Origin: Variovorax sp. PBL-E5
Lineage (GTDB): Bacteria; Pseudomonadota; Gammaproteobacteria; Burkholderiales; Burkholderiaceae_C
Direction: 5' to 3'
Assembly (NCBI RefSeq): GCF_901827185.1
Contig: NZ_LR594671.1
Span: forward strand, 1,798,001-1,862,000
DNA: 64,000 nt
Position 1 is the first letter of the stretch. Every line of letters starts with the position of its first letter. The translations under genes and the position numbers were made by a program. Under the pieces are notes generated by a model. It saw nothing but the letters and a program-made list of their open reading frames with translations, did no database searches and was not told where the DNA came from. Positions 1-9,116 of the stretch are shown in pieces.

Positions 1-155
1 CCGGCCTCGAAAGCTCTGGTGGCCGGCGTGAACACACTGTCGCGTCGGCATTTCGATCGACCGGTAGGACGCTCCGCGAAGGCGCCGTAGGCACATGCCG
101 ACTCGGCCCGTGATAATCGACCTGCACGACACACCCGGGATCCGCGCGCCGCATC

Positions 156-1367
156 ATGATCATTCAAAGCCTGCTCGACACCGATCTCTACAAGTTCACG
201 ATGATGCAAGTGGTGCTTCACCACTTTCCGGGCGCGCACGTCGAGTACCGTTTCAAGTGCCGCAACCCGGGCGTCGACCTGGCGCAGTTCGCGGGCCAGA
301 TCCGGGAGGAAGTCCGGCACCTGTGCTCGCTCGGCTTCAAGGATGCCGAACTCGCGTACCTGCGATCGATGCGCTTCATCAAGAGCGACTTCGTCGATTT
401 TCTCGGCCTGTTCCGGCTCAACGAGAAGTACATCAACATCATCCCGCAGGCCTCGGGTGAACTCGAGATCCGCATCGAGGGGCCATGGCTCTACACCATC
501 CTGTTCGAAATCCCGGTGCTTGCCATCGTCAACGAGGTCTACTTCCGCAACATGCACAAGCAGCCCGACTACGCGGAAGGCCGGCGCCGGCTCGATGCGA
601 AGCTCGCCCAGTTGCACGATGCAGGCCTGTCGGACCTGAAGATCGCCGACTACGGCACGCGCCGCCGCTTCTCCAAGGAATGGCACGAAGAGGTGCTGCG
701 CACGTCGACCGCGAAGCTCGGCGCGGTGAGCGCCGCACCGCACACCGGCGAGCGCCTGCCGCAACTGGCCGGAACCAGCAACGTGCTCTATGCGATGAAG
801 CTCGGCCTGATTCCCCTGGGCACCATGGCGCACGAGTACCTGCAGGCCTGCCAGGCGCTCGGTCCGCGGCTGCGCGACAGCCAGATCTACGGCTTCGAGA
901 TGTGGGGTCGCGAATACCGCGGCGATCTCGGCATCGCGTTGTCCGACGTGTACGGGATGACCGCTTTCCTGCGCGACTTCGACCTGTTCTTCTGCAAGCT
1001 GTTCGACGGTGCGCGCCACGACAGCGGCGATCCCTTCCACTGGGGCGAGCGCATGCTGGCGCACTACACGGCGAACCGGGTCGACCCGCGCACCAAGACG
1101 CTGATCTTCAGCGACGGCCTCACGGTGACACGGATCATCGAGCTCTATCAGCAGTTTCGCGGCCGCTGCCAGCTGGCCTTCGGCATCGGCACCAACCTGA
1201 CGAACGACCTGGGCTACGAACCGCTGCAGATCGTGATCAAGATGATCCGCTGCAACGACCAGCCCGTGGCCAAGCTGTCCGACACGCCCTCCAAGAACAT
1301 GTGCGAAGACGAAAGGTATCTGGCCTATCTGCGGCAGGTTTTCGAGATCGCCCAGCCGGCGGGCTGA
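156..1367 (+). CDS. pncB: nicotinate phosphoribosyltransferase
   Basis: The 403-residue product matches NAPRTase, which joins nicotinate and PRPP with ATP hydrolysis to give nicotinate mononucleotide in NAD salvage (cytoplasmic). The N-terminus has the family signature [13 protein letters not shown], the centre has the GTRRRFS-type substrate loop, and the C-terminal half has FSDGL and [10 protein letters not shown], which line the PRPP site. The length is that of bacterial PncB. The ATG at 156 gives the conserved N-terminus but has no strong Shine-Dalgarno. Bases 1-155 upstream hold no convincing gene. A TTG-initiated transporter gene follows 11 bp downstream, so the two may be cotranscribed. 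Confidence 0.95.
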   Translation: MIIQSLLDTDLYKFTMMQVVLHHFPGAHVEYRFKCRNPGVDLAQFAGQIREEVRHLCSLGFKDAELAYLRSMRFIKSDFVDFLGLFRLNEKYINIIPQASGELEIRIEGPWLYTILFEIPVLAIVNEVYFRNMHKQPDYAEGRRRLDAKLAQLHDAGLSDLKIADYGTRRRFSKEWHEEVLRTSTAKLGAVSAAPHTGERLPQLAGTSNVLYAMKLGLIPLGTMAHEYLQACQALGPRLRDSQIYGFEMWGREYRGDLGIALSDVYGMTAFLRDFDLFFCKLFDGARHDSGDPFHWGERMLAHYTANRVDPRTKTLIFSDGLTVTRIIELYQQFRGRCQLAFGIGTNLTNDLGYEPLQIVIKMIRCNDQPVAKLSDTPSKNMCEDERYLAYLRQVFEIAQPAG

Positions 1368-1378
1368 GGCGCGTCGAC

Positions 1379-2797
1379 TTGACCCCGAAGCTCCTGCGCC
1401 TTTTCGCGCTCGCCGTGGTGGCGACGACGGTCCCCGCGATGGCGATGGCCGCCGATGTCGACGGCAGCAAGCTGTCGCCGCTGTGGGGCGTGCCGTTCGC
1501 CGGCATCCTGCTGTCGATCGCGTTGCTGCCGCTTCTCGCGCCGTCGTTCTGGCACCGCCACTACGGCAAGGTGTCGGCCGGCTGGGCACTGGCCTTCCTG
1601 CTTCCGTTCGCGGCCGCGTACGGTGCGTCGAGCGCCGGTGCGCAGCTGCTCCATGCGCTGCTCGCCGAATACCTGCCGTTCGTGATCCTGCTGGCTGCGC
1701 TTTTCACGGTCGCCGGCGGTATTCATGTCCGCGGCAACCTCCACGGCGCGCCGGGGCTCAACACAGCCATCCTCGCGGCGGGCGCCGTGCTGGCAAGCTG
1801 GATGGGCACGACCGGCGCTTCGATGCTGCTGATCCGGCCATTGATCCGCGCCAACGACAACCGCGTGCACAAGGTGCACGTGATCGTGTTCTTCATCTTC
1901 ATCGTGTCGAACGTGGGCGGCGCGCTCACGCCGCTGGGTGATCCGCCGCTGTTCCTCGGCTTCCTGAAAGGCGTCGACTTCTTCTGGACCGCGAAGCACA
2001 TCCTTGCCGAGACGCTGTTCCTGCTCGGCCTGCTGCTGGCCGTGTTCTGGGTGATCGACAGGCACTACTACCGCAAGGAGGGCGTCCTCCCCATCGATCC
2101 GACGCCCGACACGCAGGCGCTCGGCTTCGACGGCGCCGCCAACTTCGTGCTGCTGGCGGCCATCGTCGGGCTCGTGCTGCTGAGCGGCTTGTGGAAGTCG
2201 CCCGTCGTGTTCGACGTGCATGGCACGCCGCTCGGCCTGCCCGGCATCGTGCGCGATGTCGGCCTGATCGCGATCGCGTTGATCTCGCTGAAGATCACCG
2301 CGCCCAGCGTGCATGCCGACAACCAGTTCGACTGGGAGCCGATGCGCGAGGTGGCCAAGCTCTTCGCCGGCATCTTCCTGACCATCATTCCGGTGATCGC
2401 GATGCTCAAGGCGGGTATCGACGGACCCTTCGGCGCGGTCGTCTCCGCCGTCACCCGCGCCGACGGACAGCCGGAACCCGCGATGTACTTCTGGGCCACT
2501 GGGCTTCTGAGCTCGTTTCTGGACAACGCGCCGACCTATCTCGTCTTCTTCAACACCGCCGGCGGCGATGCGCAGGCGTTGATGACCACGCATGCCGCCA
2601 CGCTCGCAGCCATCTCGGCAGGCGCGGTGTTCATGGGCGCCAACACCTACATCGGCAACGCGCCCAACCTGATGGTCAAGGCCATCGCTCAAAGCCGCGG
2701 CGTGCGCATGCCGAGCTTCTTCGGCTTCATGATGTGGTCCGGTGCCATCCTGATGCCGCTGTTCATCCTCTCCACCTTCCTCTTTTTCCGACCATGA
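1379..2797 (+). CDS. NhaD-type sodium:proton antiporter (ArsB/NhaD superfamily)
   Basis: The 472-residue polytopic membrane protein of the ion-transporter superfamily has about eleven to twelve hydrophobic helices. The motif SNVGGALTPLGDPPLFLG is characteristic of NhaD-like proteins, and DNAPTYLVF and GANTYIGNAPN later in the chain are also conserved. It is expected to exchange Na+ (or Li+) for protons in the inner membrane. The frame stays open far upstream into pncB, but TTG at 1379 yields a signal-like hydrophobic N-terminus and has a GAGG upstream. ATG at 1439 is an alternative that would remove that segment. It overlaps the next gene by 4 bp (ATGA), which suggests an operon. The exact substrate is inferred. 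Confidence 0.85.
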   Translation: MTPKLLRLFALAVVATTVPAMAMAADVDGSKLSPLWGVPFAGILLSIALLPLLAPSFWHRHYGKVSAGWALAFLLPFAAAYGASSAGAQLLHALLAEYLPFVILLAALFTVAGGIHVRGNLHGAPGLNTAILAAGAVLASWMGTTGASMLLIRPLIRANDNRVHKVHVIVFFIFIVSNVGGALTPLGDPPLFLGFLKGVDFFWTAKHILAETLFLLGLLLAVFWVIDRHYYRKEGVLPIDPTPDTQALGFDGAANFVLLAAIVGLVLLSGLWKSPVVFDVHGTPLGLPGIVRDVGLIAIALISLKITAPSVHADNQFDWEPMREVAKLFAGIFLTIIPVIAMLKAGIDGPFGAVVSAVTRADGQPEPAMYFWATGLLSSFLDNAPTYLVFFNTAGGDAQALMTTHAATLAAISAGAVFMGANTYIGNAPNLMVKAIAQSRGVRMPSFFGFMMWSGAILMPLFILSTFLFFRP

Positions 2798-3780
2798 GCA
2801 AACCCAAGATCCTCGTTGCCCGCTCCGTGTTTCCCGAAACGATTGCCCGCCTCGAAAAACACTTCGAGGTCGAGACCAATCCCGGCGACAACAACTGGAC
2901 CAAGGCCCAGCTGATCGAAAAACTCAAGGACAAGCAGGGTGCCTTCACCACCGGCAGCGAGCGCATCGATGCCGAGGTGCTCGATGCCTGCCCGGGTCTG
3001 AAGATCTGCGCCAACATGGCGGTCGGCTACAACAACTTCGATGTCGATGCCATGACCGCCCACGGCGTGCTCGCCACCAACGCGCCGGACGTCCTCACCG
3101 AAACCACCGCCGACTTCGGCTTCGCGTTGTTGATGGCTACTGCGCGGCGCATCGCCGAGAGCGAGCATTTCCTGCGCGCAGGCAAATGGACCCAATGGTC
3201 CTACGACATGTTCGCCGGCTCCGACATCCATGGCGCCACGCTCGGCATCATCGGCATGGGGCGCATCGGCCAGGGCATCGCGAAACGCGGCGCGCACGGT
3301 TTCGGCATGAAGGTCATCTATCACAACCGCTCGCGGCTCGACGCGGCGCTGGAAGCCGACTGCAAGGCCCGCTACGTGAGCAAGGAAGAGCTGCTGAAGA
3401 CCGCCGACCATGTCGTGCTCGTCGTGCCTTACTCGCCGGCGTCGCACCACACCATCGGCGCCGCCGAGCTCGCGCTGATGAAGCCGAGCGCCACGCTCGT
3501 GAACATCGCGCGCGGCGGCATCGTCGACGATGCGGCGCTGGCCGCAGCGTTGCGCGACAAGCGCATCGCCGCCGCTGGACTCGACGTGTTCGAGGGCGAA
3601 CCGAAGGTGCATCCCGACCTGCTCACGGTGCCCAACGTCGTGCTCACGCCGCACATCGCCAGCGCCACGGTGCCGACGCGGCGCGCCATGGCCGATCTGG
3701 CTGCCGACAACTTGATCGGCTTCCTCGTGAACGGCAAGCCTGTCACGCCCCTCAATCCCGCGGTTCTCGCGGCCAAGTAG
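2794..3780 (+). CDS. D-isomer-specific 2-hydroxyacid dehydrogenase (glyoxylate/hydroxypyruvate reductase type)
   Basis: The 328-residue NAD(P)-dependent cytoplasmic enzyme interconverts 2-keto acids (glyoxylate, hydroxypyruvate) and D-2-hydroxy acids. The nucleotide-binding motif GMGRIGQG lies near residue 153. The catalytic triad is visible as Arg in NIARGGIVDD, Glu in DVFEGEP and His in TPHIASAT. Length and motifs resemble GhrB/D-glycerate dehydrogenase. The start codon overlaps the antiporter stop codon. A 2-ketogluconate reductase activity cannot be excluded from sequence. Confidence 0.9.
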   Translation: MSKPKILVARSVFPETIARLEKHFEVETNPGDNNWTKAQLIEKLKDKQGAFTTGSERIDAEVLDACPGLKICANMAVGYNNFDVDAMTAHGVLATNAPDVLTETTADFGFALLMATARRIAESEHFLRAGKWTQWSYDMFAGSDIHGATLGIIGMGRIGQGIAKRGAHGFGMKVIYHNRSRLDAALEADCKARYVSKEELLKTADHVVLVVPYSPASHHTIGAAELALMKPSATLVNIARGGIVDDAALAAALRDKRIAAAGLDVFEGEPKVHPDLLTVPNVVLTPHIASATVPTRRAMADLAADNLIGFLVNGKPVTPLNPAVLAAK

Positions 3781-3792
3781 ACAGCGAAGCAC

Positions 3793-5139
3793 GTGTTGGA
3801 ACTCTGGATCCTGCTGGCCCTCGCGGCCCTGAATTTCATCCTCGTGGTCTGGCTGCTGCTGCGCAAGTCGCCGCCGCCCGATCATGCCGCGCTGATCGCC
3901 ACGCTGGGCGCGGCCAACGAGCGCATCGAGCGCGAACTGCGCCACGAGATCAGCGAATCCTCGCGCGGCGCGCGGCAGGAGACGGCACAGGCCTTCTCGA
4001 CCTTCCAGCAAGCGCTGGTGCAGCAGGGTGCCGAATCCACGCGCACGCAGAACGCGCAGATCGATGCCTTCGCGCAGCAGCTCACGTTGTTGCAGAAGAC
4101 GCTCGCGGACACGCTCAGCACGCAGCTCCAGAGCCTGAGCGAATCCAATGCGCGCCGGCTCGCCGAGGTGCGCGCGACGATGGAGACCCAGCTCGCGCAG
4201 CTCCAGCAGAGCAACACCGCGAAGCTCGACGAGATGCGCAAGACGGTCGACGAGAAGCTCCAGAGCACGCTCGAGGCACGGCTGGGCGAGAGCTTCAAAC
4301 AGGTGGCCGACCGGCTCGAGCAGGTGCACAAGGGCCTGGGCGAAATGCAGACGCTGGCCGTCGGCGTCGGGAGCCTGCAGCGCGTGCTGACCAACGTCAA
4401 GACGCGCGGCGTGTTCGGCGAAGTACAGTTGGAGGCCTTGCTCGAACAGGTGCTGACCATCGACCAGTACGCGCAACAAGTCGAGACCAAGCCGCGCAGC
4501 GGCCAACGCGTCGACTTCGCGATCCGCTTTCCCGGGCGCGGCGGCGATGGAGCGCCCGTCTGGCTGCCGATCGATGCCAAGTTTCCGCGCGACGATTACG
4601 AGCGCCTGCTCGATGCGCACGAGCGGGCCGATGCGCCGGCTGCCGAGCTCGCGGCCAAGGCGCTCGAGGCGCGCATCCGCAGCGAGGCCAGGTCCATCGC
4701 GGAGAACTACCTCGCCGCGCCGCACACCACCGATTTCGCGATCCTGTTCCTGCCGGTCGAAAGCCTCTATGCCGAGGTGCTGCGCCGTCCCGGCCTGATG
4801 GATGCGATCCAGCGCCAGCACCGCGTGACGCTCGCGGGGCCGACCACGCTGCTCGCCATGCTCAACAGCCTGCACATGGGCTTTCGCACGCTGGCGCTCG
4901 AACAGCAGGCCTCCGAGGTGTGGAAGGTGCTCGGCGCGGTCAAGACCGAGTTCGAGCGCTATGGCGAATGGGTGGCGCGGATCAAGGAGCAGGTGGCCAA
5001 GGCCTCCGACACACTCGACAAGGCCGACACCCGCGCCAAGCAGATGCGCCTTGCCTTGCGCAAGGTCGAGGCATTGCCCGAAGCGCAGACGCAAGCCCTG
5101 CTGCCGCCCGCCGACAGCGAGGACGACAGCACGCCGTGA
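3793..5139 (+). CDS. rmuC: DNA recombination protein RmuC family
   Basis: The 448-residue RmuC protein has an N-terminal membrane helix (about residues 2-22) and a long Gln/Glu/Ala-rich coiled coil (about 40-190). A conserved C-terminal domain contains TRGVFGEVQLEALLEQVL and PIDAKFPRDDYERL, a restriction-endonuclease-like fold. Family members limit inversions and rearrangements at repeats. The start is GTG at 3793, with TTG at 3796 as an alternative. It sits 12 bp after the dehydrogenase gene, so cotranscription is likely. Confidence 0.9.
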   Translation: MLELWILLALAALNFILVVWLLLRKSPPPDHAALIATLGAANERIERELRHEISESSRGARQETAQAFSTFQQALVQQGAESTRTQNAQIDAFAQQLTLLQKTLADTLSTQLQSLSESNARRLAEVRATMETQLAQLQQSNTAKLDEMRKTVDEKLQSTLEARLGESFKQVADRLEQVHKGLGEMQTLAVGVGSLQRVLTNVKTRGVFGEVQLEALLEQVLTIDQYAQQVETKPRSGQRVDFAIRFPGRGGDGAPVWLPIDAKFPRDDYERLLDAHERADAPAAELAAKALEARIRSEARSIAENYLAAPHTTDFAILFLPVESLYAEVLRRPGLMDAIQRQHRVTLAGPTTLLAMLNSLHMGFRTLALEQQASEVWKVLGAVKTEFERYGEWVARIKEQVAKASDTLDKADTRAKQMRLALRKVEALPEAQTQALLPPADSEDDSTP

Positions 5140-5188
5140 CCAATTCCTGCGCCGGCGACGAGACGACCCGGGCGGAGCACGCGCTTCG

Positions 5189-6373
5189 ATGAATGCAGGC
5201 CTGCTTCGATTGATCGCCGCGCAGATCTGTCTGCATGCGGCGATGACGGGGACGCGGCTGGCCGCGCCGCTGCTGGCGCTTCGCGATGGCCATAGCGCTG
5301 CCGCGGTCGGCGTCCTGCTCTCGCTGTTCGCATTGACGCAGGTGTTCCTCGCCCTGCCGGCGGGTCGCTACACCGATCGGCACGGGCTGCGGCGGCCTTT
5401 GCTGATCGCCGTCGTCGCGGCCACGACCGGCGCAGCGATGGCGGCCTTGCTGCCGGTCTTCATCGTGCTCTGCGTGGCGGCGCTGCTGACGGGCGGCGCC
5501 ACGGGCATTGCCGTGATCGCGCTGCAACGCCACGTCGGCCGCGCGGCGACCGATCCGACCCAGCTCAAGCAGGTGTTCAGCTGGCTGGCGATCGCGCCGG
5601 CCGCGGCCAATTTCGTCGGGCCGTTCGCCACCGGCCTCTTGATCGATCATGCGGGACGCAGCGAGGGCGACCTGATGGGCTATCGCGTCGCCTTCGGGAT
5701 GTGCGCGCTGTTGCCGCTCGCGTGCTGGTGGCTCGCGCGCGGCACGTCGGAGCTGCCGCCGGTGCCGTCAACAGCCAGTGCCGCGCGGCCCCGTGCCTGG
5801 GACCTGCTGGCGCAACCGATGTTCAGGCGCCTGCTGTTCGTGAACTGGCTGCAGTCGGCGTCATGGGACGTGCATACCTTCGTGCTGCCGCTCCTCGGGC
5901 ACGAGCGCGGATTGAGCGCCTCGATGATCGGCGGCATCCTCGGTGCATTCGCGGCGGCCGCTGCGGCGATCCGTGTCGTGTTGCCGGTGGTGGCTTCACG
6001 CTTCAGCGAACGCGCCGTGATCACCGCGTCGAACGTCATCACGGCGCTGGTGTTCGCTGCCTATCCGCTGATGACTTCGGCGCTCGGGATGGGCGTCTGC
6101 TCGGTGATGCTGGGCGTGGCGCTCGGTGCCGTGCAGCCGATGGTGATGAGCATGCTGCATCAGATCACGCCGCACGCGCGGCACGGCGAGGCGCTGGGCC
6201 TGCGCCTGATGACGCTCAATGCCTCCAGCGTCGCGACGCCGATGCTGTTCGGCGCGGGGGGCGCATTGATCGGCGTGGCCGGCATGTTCTGGATCGTCAG
6301 CGGCGTGGTGGCGCTCGGCACGCGCTCGGTATGGGGTCTCCAGGTCCCCGCCGCAGGGCATCAAAGCTTGTAG
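5189..6373 (+). CDS. MFS transporter
   Basis: The 394-residue major facilitator superfamily protein has about twelve transmembrane helices. The loop-2 signature reads as GRYTDRHGLRRP after TM2 (residues about 55-68). The substrate is unknown; the size and Ala/Leu/Val richness fit a small-molecule or drug exporter. The start at ATG 5189 places TM1 at the N-terminus. Its 3' end overlaps the convergent LOG-family gene by 13 bp, so the two stop codons lie inside each other's reading frames. Confidence 0.85.
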   Translation: MNAGLLRLIAAQICLHAAMTGTRLAAPLLALRDGHSAAAVGVLLSLFALTQVFLALPAGRYTDRHGLRRPLLIAVVAATTGAAMAALLPVFIVLCVAALLTGGATGIAVIALQRHVGRAATDPTQLKQVFSWLAIAPAAANFVGPFATGLLIDHAGRSEGDLMGYRVAFGMCALLPLACWWLARGTSELPPVPSTASAARPRAWDLLAQPMFRRLLFVNWLQSASWDVHTFVLPLLGHERGLSASMIGGILGAFAAAAAAIRVVLPVVASRFSERAVITASNVITALVFAAYPLMTSALGMGVCSVMLGVALGAVQPMVMSMLHQITPHARHGEALGLRLMTLNASSVATPMLFGAGGALIGVAGMFWIVSGVVALGTRSVWGLQVPAAGHQSL

Positions 6374-7227
6374 AAGCGTCTGATCGCGTCCCAGGCGTCC
6401 TGCGGCGCGTCCACGTACTCGATCAACTTCACGTCGCCGGGCGAGATCACGCCTTCCTCCGCCAGGAACTCGAAATTGATCGACTGCTTCCAGTAGTCCG
6501 AGCCGAAGAGCACGATCGGCACCGGCTTGGCCTTGCGGGTCTGAACCAGGGTGATCACCTCGAACAGCTCGTCGAGCGTTCCGAAGCCGCCCGGAAACGC
6601 GACCAGCGCCTTCGCCCGCATCATGAAGTGCATCTTGCGGATCGCGAAGTAGTGGAACTTGAAGCTGAGCGCCGGCGTGACGTACGGGTTGGCTTCTTCT
6701 TCCATCGGCAGCGCGATCGCGAGGCCGACCGACAGGCCGCCGCCTTCATAGGCACCGCGGTTGGCGGCCTGCATGATGCCGGGGCCGCCGCCGGTGCAGA
6801 CGAAGAGCTTGTCCTGCGGCTCCTTGTCGTTGCTGTATTGCGCAACCATCCGGCCGAAGGCGCGCGCTTTCTCGTAGTAGTGAGAGTTGCGCGCCAGCTT
6901 GCGCCAGCGCTCCGCCGCGACGGTGTCGCCGGCCGCTTCGGCCTGGGCGATCAGCGCACCGGATTCCTCCTCGCTGCGAAAGCGCGCGCTGCCGAACACC
7001 ACCACCGTGTTCTCGATGCCGTGCTCGCGCATCTCGATGTCCGGCTTCATCAGCTCGAGCTGCATGCGCAGCCCGCGCGTTTCGCGGCGCAGCAGGAACT
7101 CGGGATCGGCAAAGGCCAGACGCGAGGGATCCGGGTCGAGCGGCAGCCCCTTTTCGGAATGAGCCCGGAGCGTGGCCCAGGCGTCGGCAAGGCGCTTGTC
7201 GTGGAGATCGTGTGAGTTGTTGGGCAT
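6361..7227 (-). CDS. LOG-family (TIGR00730) Rossmann-fold protein
   Basis: The 288-residue protein carries both LOG signatures: GGGPGIMQAANRG and PGGFGTLDE, the latter being the PGGxGTxxE nucleotide/phosphoribohydrolase motif. LOG enzymes cleave cytokinin-type or other nucleoside 5'-monophosphates, and bacterial members are often misnamed lysine decarboxylase. The chain is longer than minimal LOG proteins, with about 90 extra N-terminal residues. The start ATG at 7227 is the first in-frame ATG upstream of the conserved core. It lies downstream of earP and efp on the same strand, with a terminator between efp and this gene. Confidence 0.85.
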   Translation of the reverse strand: MPNNSHDLHDKRLADAWATLRAHSEKGLPLDPDPSRLAFADPEFLLRRETRGLRMQLELMKPDIEMREHGIENTVVVFGSARFRSEEESGALIAQAEAAGDTVAAERWRKLARNSHYYEKARAFGRMVAQYSNDKEPQDKLFVCTGGGPGIMQAANRGAYEGGGLSVGLAIALPMEEEANPYVTPALSFKFHYFAIRKMHFMMRAKALVAFPGGFGTLDELFEVITLVQTRKAKPVPIVLFGSDYWKQSINFEFLAEEGVISPGDVKLIEYVDAPQDAWDAIRRFYKL

Positions 7228-7273
7228 GATGAGGCGATGAACGGTGCTGGATTGTGCGCGCCGCAGCGTGCGC

Positions 7274-7297
7274 AAAAAAGGCTCCCGCAGGAGCCTC
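7274..7297 (-). terminator. rho-independent terminator after efp
   Basis: On the minus strand a 7-bp stem (AGGCTCC/GGAGCCT, 4-nt loop) runs into six U residues, 22 bp after the efp stop codon. Confidence 0.8.
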
Positions 7298-7319
7298 GTG
7301 GATCCGCCGGCGACGACGT

Positions 7320-7874
7320 TCAGACGCGCTTGCGGTACTCGCCAGTGCGGGTGTCGATCTCGATGCGGTCGCCCTGTGCCACGAAGAGCGGCACACCGAC
7401 CTCGAAGCCGGTCGAGATCTTGGCCGGCTTCATGACCTTGCCCGAGGTGTCGCCCTTGACGGCCGGCTCGGTCCAGGTGATTTCGCGCTCGACGCTGGTC
7501 GGCAGTTCGACCGAAATGGCCTTGCCGTCGTAGAACACCACTTCGACCGGCATGCCGTCGTCGAGGTAGTTGAGCGCGTCGCCCATGTTCTCGGCCTCGA
7601 CCTCGTACTGGTTGTATTCCGAGTCCATGCAGACGTACATAGGGTCGGCGAAGTAGGAATAGGTGCATTCCTTCTTCTCGAGCACGATCTGGTCGATCTT
7701 GTCGTCGGCCTTGAAAACCACTTCGGTGTTGAAGTTGGCGATCAGGCTCTTGAGCTTCATGCGCACGGTGGCGGAATTGCGGCCGCCGCGGCTGTATTCG
7801 GTCTTGAGGACGACCATCGGGTCCTTGCCGTGCATGATGACGTTGCCGGCGCGGATTTCTTGAGCGATTTTCAT
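7320..7874 (-). CDS. efp: translation elongation factor P (arginine-32 type)
   Basis: The 184-residue EF-P has three beta-barrel domains and relieves ribosome stalling at polyproline stretches. The tip of the domain-I loop reads YSRGGRNSA, which places Arg at position 32 where E. coli has the beta-lysylated Lys34. Arg32 is the residue that EarP mono-rhamnosylates in Neisseria, Pseudomonas and many betaproteobacteria, and earP is the next gene upstream on the same strand. The C-terminal YRKRV tail is typical. The start ATG at 7874 gives the family N-terminus [11 protein letters not shown]. Confidence 0.97.
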   Translation of the reverse strand: MKIAQEIRAGNVIMHGKDPMVVLKTEYSRGGRNSATVRMKLKSLIANFNTEVVFKADDKIDQIVLEKKECTYSYFADPMYVCMDSEYNQYEVEAENMGDALNYLDDGMPVEVVFYDGKAISVELPTSVEREITWTEPAVKGDTSGKVMKPAKISTGFEVGVPLFVAQGDRIEIDTRTGEYRKRV

Positions 7875-8023
7875 GATCAGGGTCTCTGGATGTTGGCCGC
7901 TCGGTGCGTCTTCGGGCCTGTTGGAGTTCAGGGCCCTTCGGCGCATTCACCGCGGCGGGTTCAGCGGAAGGTGCGGCCGGGGTCGACACTGACCACCGCC
8001 GGAAATCCGCAAAGCCCGCAATT

Positions 8024-9094
8024 TTAGCTTTTTTGGGCGACGAAGCGCCGCAACCGGGTCAAGAGATCGTCCTGGGCAAGCAGCCGCGCACGCGCTGCGA
8101 GGGCTGCGGCGCGCCACGAGGCCAGGGTTGCATCGTCGAGAAAGGGAAGGGTGCCCGCGCCCGTGCCGTTCCAGAGATGGTGGAAATCATGCAGCGAGCG
8201 GGGTGCCTGCGCCCAAGCCAGAAAGGCGTCGAGCTTCATGTGATGGGCGTCGTCGTCCTGGGGATAGATCTGCCAGACGAAGGGTGCGCCGGCCCAGAGC
8301 GCACGGACCAGCGAGTCTTCTCCGCGCACGAAATTCAGGTCGCAGGCCCAGAGCAGGCGGTCGTAATCCGTCTGCGGCAGATGAGGCAGCCATGAGATCG
8401 ACAGCGCGCCGCGCCGCGCCGGCCCCGGCGGCAAGGCGGCGGCGGCACGTCCGGCGGTCACCAGCAGGCGCGTCGGCGACGCCGCTTGCTCGAACTGGGC
8501 GATCAGGTCCGACAGCGCGGCCGGTTCGTAGCAGAACAGGGAGACCAGGCGCTCGCCTTGCCACGCAATGCCTTGTTGCGCGAGCCACGCACCGCGGTCG
8601 AAGCGTCCGCGGCATGCGAGCAGGTCGGGTTCGCGCAGCAGGCCGCCCGTCGCGGCCGTGAAGCCCGGATAGAAGAAGTGCTTGGTCAGGCCGTCGCCCG
8701 GCCCCCGGAAGACCGGCGAAGGCAGGCCGTGAAGTCGTTCCACATAGGGCTCGGCCGACAGGTACTCCAGATTGATCCATCCGCGCTTCGTTGCGCCCTG
8801 GCGCGCGCCGGCGGCGTAGCGGGCAATGACCGGCGGGGCCGGCTCGCAGCCGAAGGCCTCGATCAGCACATCCGGCGCTGGCTGCGTGTCGGCATGCCGG
8901 TCGGCAGCTTCTTGCGTCCATGCGATCACGGTGACGCCTTCGAAACCCCGGGGCGCCATCCATGCCAGTGCCGAAGGATCGTCGATCCACAGCCTGACCG
9001 TCTCCCCCTGGGCTGCCAGCCCGCAGGCCAGCCGCCAGCAGACGCCGACATCGCCATGGTTGTCAATCACCTTGCAGAAAATGTCCCAGCGCAT
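8024..9094 (-). CDS. earP: EF-P arginine rhamnosyltransferase EarP
   Basis: The 356-residue glycosyltransferase (formerly DUF2331) transfers L-rhamnose from dTDP-beta-L-rhamnose to Arg32 of EF-P. The N-terminal motif [19 protein letters not shown] contains the two aspartates (here D11 and D15) that correspond to catalytic residues of characterised EarP. The C-terminal domain has [16 protein letters not shown] and [11 protein letters not shown], the donor-binding block. ATG 9094 was chosen because it starts immediately before the conserved motif; an upstream ATG would extend into the uvrC leader. Its partner efp follows 149 bp downstream. It is divergent from uvrC with 22 bp between starts. 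Confidence 0.95.
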   Translation of the reverse strand: MRWDIFCKVIDNHGDVGVCWRLACGLAAQGETVRLWIDDPSALAWMAPRGFEGVTVIAWTQEAADRHADTQPAPDVLIEAFGCEPAPPVIARYAAGARQGATKRGWINLEYLSAEPYVERLHGLPSPVFRGPGDGLTKHFFYPGFTAATGGLLREPDLLACRGRFDRGAWLAQQGIAWQGERLVSLFCYEPAALSDLIAQFEQAASPTRLLVTAGRAAAALPPGPARRGALSISWLPHLPQTDYDRLLWACDLNFVRGEDSLVRALWAGAPFVWQIYPQDDDAHHMKLDAFLAWAQAPRSLHDFHHLWNGTGAGTLPFLDDATLASWRAAALAARARLLAQDDLLTRLRRFVAQKS

Positions 9095-9116
9095 CGCGGG
9101 ATACTCTACAGCCCCC

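Noticed and set aside
485..1378. N-terminal extension of the NhaD-like antiporter into pncB
   Set aside because: The extension is out of frame with pncB but has no conserved sequence; the TTG at 1379 gives a normal membrane-protein N-terminus.
2689..5094. 801-codon minus-strand frame opposite the dehydrogenase and rmuC
   Set aside because: It is a shadow of recognised plus-strand genes; no homology or ribosome-binding site.
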